Assembly (NCBI GenBank): GCA_035048495.1
Contig: CM068549.1
Location: forward strand, 20,741,103 to 20,805,102
Length of the DNA stretch: 64,000 nucleotides
Direction of reading: 5' to 3'
From: Euptelea pleiosperma
Taxonomy: Eukaryota; Streptophyta; Magnoliopsida; Ranunculales; Eupteleaceae
Shown here one piece after another: positions 62,663 to 64,000 of this stretch; the stretch's first letter is position 1; each line of letters starts with the position of its first letter. A program made the position numbers and the translations under genes. A model generated the notes under the pieces. That model ran no database searches. It worked only from the letters and a program-made list of their open reading frames with translations, and was not told where the DNA came from.

Positions 62663-63975
62663 GTCTTATTCAATGTTTGTTCAATTACTCTTTTACCCGC
62701 AAACGCAATGTAGGCATTGGGCTCGGCAATAATGATATCTCCCAACATACCAAAACTAGCTGTCACTCCACCGGTTGTAGGAGATGTAAGGATTGGTACA
62801 TAGAATAACTTTTAATTTGATTGATAATTATATGAAGCGGAAGATATTTTCGCCATTTGCATCAAACTCAAACTTCCTTCTTGCATGCGCGCTCCTCCGG
62901 AAGCACACACTATAATAACAGGTAGAGATCTATTAGTAGCATACTCAATCAAACGGGTGACTTTCTCGCCTACTACGGATCCCATACTGCCCCCCATGAA
63001 CTGAAAATCCATAACCCCAATTGCTATGGGAATACCATTTAGTTGACCTATGCCTGTTTGAACAGCCTCAGTTAACCCTGTCTTTCTTTGATAAGAATCG
63101 ATACGATCTTTATAAGGTTCCTCCTCTGAATGAAATTCAATGGGGTCCATAGAAACCATGTCTTCATCCATAGGATCCCAAGTGCCCGGATCAATCGAAA
63201 GTTCGATTCTATCTGAACTACTCATTTTCAAATGATATCCACATTGTTCGCAAATATTCAGTTTTGACCTAAAAAATTTCTTATAATTTAATCCATAACA
63301 ATTTTTGCATTGAACCCACAAATGCCTGTATTTTTTATTTATATCGAGATCATTATATCTTTCTCTCATATTGAAATCACTGCCATTTGTGCTAGGTCTT
63401 ATACCGGAACTCCCGCTGTCACTACTATTGAAACTTTCACTACAAATGTAACTATAAATGTAACTGTCACTGTAATTGTCGCTACCGTTTGAAATGGAAC
63501 TATCAATACTGATTTCAGAACGAAGATAACTGTCAATGCAACTATTAATGTGATTATTCCAACTATATTTAGTATCATACATGTAACGATCATAGTAGTG
63601 ATTATCACTCTTAGACCCATTATTCAGATAACTAGAATTCAGATAACTAGAAAAAGAACTTTCTAGTTCACTCAGAAAAGAACGATCGTTGTCAATCTCA
63701 AAAATATGATTTTCAATATCAAAATATATGGAATAACTGTCACCATTACTATCCCTAACTAAAAAAGTGTCATCAGAGATGAAACTCTGAATGTCCCTGA
63801 CACCGAAGAAACGATCAACATTATTGCAACTAGAGCTGTCATTATCACCCCAACTATGAATGTTTTTATCCATATCATTTATAACAGGGTCTTCACTTCC
63901 ACTGGTATTTCCAATAGGACCAAGACTATCCATTGATTTACTTAGCCTACACCTGTGTTCTAACTCCCCGTGGTA
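62663..63975 (-). pseudogene. accD: accD (plastid acetyl-CoA carboxylase carboxyltransferase beta subunit), nonsense and truncated
   Basis: Antisense to the ribosomal cluster. From about 63975 downward it encodes the variable acidic N-terminal region ([13 protein letters not shown], then Ser/Asn/Asp-rich sequence), the four-Cys zinc finger (CKNC and CEQC near 63240-63290) and the carboxyltransferase domain ([28 protein letters not shown]). A TAA at 62812-62814 replaces a Lys codon; the family sequence then continues in frame ([13 protein letters not shown] to EQTLNK) until homology stops at about 62663, where rpoA begins. About 60-70 C-terminal residues are missing. At the 5' side the first ~20 residues do not match well and the window ends. 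AccD supplies malonyl-CoA for fatty acid synthesis in plastids; this copy cannot. Confidence 0.92.
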
Positions 63976-64000
63976 ATTCGGGTCTCTCCGGTTCAACTAG

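Larger units (their letters stand above)
59950..64000 (+). other. Nuclear insertion of plastid DNA (NUPT), continuing past the window
   Basis: Gene order rpl16-rpl14-rps8-infA-rpl36-rps11-rpoA, with intergenic spacers of plastid type, is the conserved plastid ribosomal-protein cluster. It is followed by accD on the opposite strand, the strand expected if the region between rpoA and accD were removed from an unrearranged plastome. Four genes carry inactivating changes and rpoA is cut, arguing for a non-functional copy outside the plastid. Location beside retrotransposon and satellite points to the nucleus. Confidence 0.88.

Noticed and set aside
62245..62808. 187-codon rpoA-accD chimeric protein
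   Set aside because: The last ~50 codons are antisense accD read by chance across a deletion junction.
59889..64000. Genuine chloroplast genome sequence
   Set aside because: It directly abuts a nuclear LTR retrotransposon, rpl16 and rpoA are cut, and rps11, rpl14, rpl36 and accD carry disabling changes.

Overview
The window is a repeat-dominated stretch of a flowering-plant nuclear genome, probably centromeric or pericentromeric. Three things indicate this. There is about 38 kb of head-to-tail 177-bp satellite. The satellite is flanked by Ty3/gypsy retrotransposons of the Athila-like (non-chromodomain) lineage. At the right end lies a decaying piece of chloroplast DNA (a NUPT). No ordinary nuclear host gene was found. 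The species cannot be fixed by eye; the plastid piece carries an intact infA reading frame and an accD typical of an angiosperm.

Layout. (1) 1-6087: the 3' part of retrotransposon element 1, with the end of pol (integrase), a 1.9-kb noncoding internal 3' region, a polypurine tract and a 3' LTR (3199-6087). (2) 6088-44437: the satellite array, about 216 monomers on one strand. Much of it follows a seven-monomer higher-order repeat of 7 x 177 = 1239 bp, overlaid by larger segmental duplications, the clearest being a 4716-bp tandem duplication. (3) 44438-59888: element 2, a 15.45-kb copy of the same family with both LTRs, a primer-binding site, gag-protease, pol, a 3' noncoding region and a polypurine tract. 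Where alignable, its LTRs differ at only a handful of sites, so the insertion is young. However, one base is inserted near the protease/RT boundary, and the 5' LTR is heavily rearranged: it holds a captured gag fragment, a T-rich tract and a large inverted copy of LTR sequence. (4) 59889-64000: plastid-derived DNA with rpl16 (3' end), rpl14, rps8, infA, rpl36, rps11, rpoA (5' part) and then accD on the other strand.

How the parts relate. Elements 1 and 2 are nearly identical in their shared internal sequence, but the central ~2 kb of their LTRs is unrelated, so LTR cores have been exchanged within the family. Element 2 is flanked by satellite on the left and plastid DNA on the right with no matching target-site duplication, which suggests a rearrangement at or after insertion. 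The plastid piece keeps the gene order and orientation of a normal large single-copy region except for one internal deletion joining rpoA to accD. It carries a nonsense C-to-T change in rps11, a 1-base insertion in rpl14, a deletion in rpl36 and a nonsense codon in accD, as expected for non-functional DNA in the nucleus.

The least conventional signals are the modular LTR (a tRNA-like Pol III box pair, a conserved perfect hairpin and a cluster of imperfect palindromes), the chimeric 5' LTR, and the nested duplication history of the satellite.
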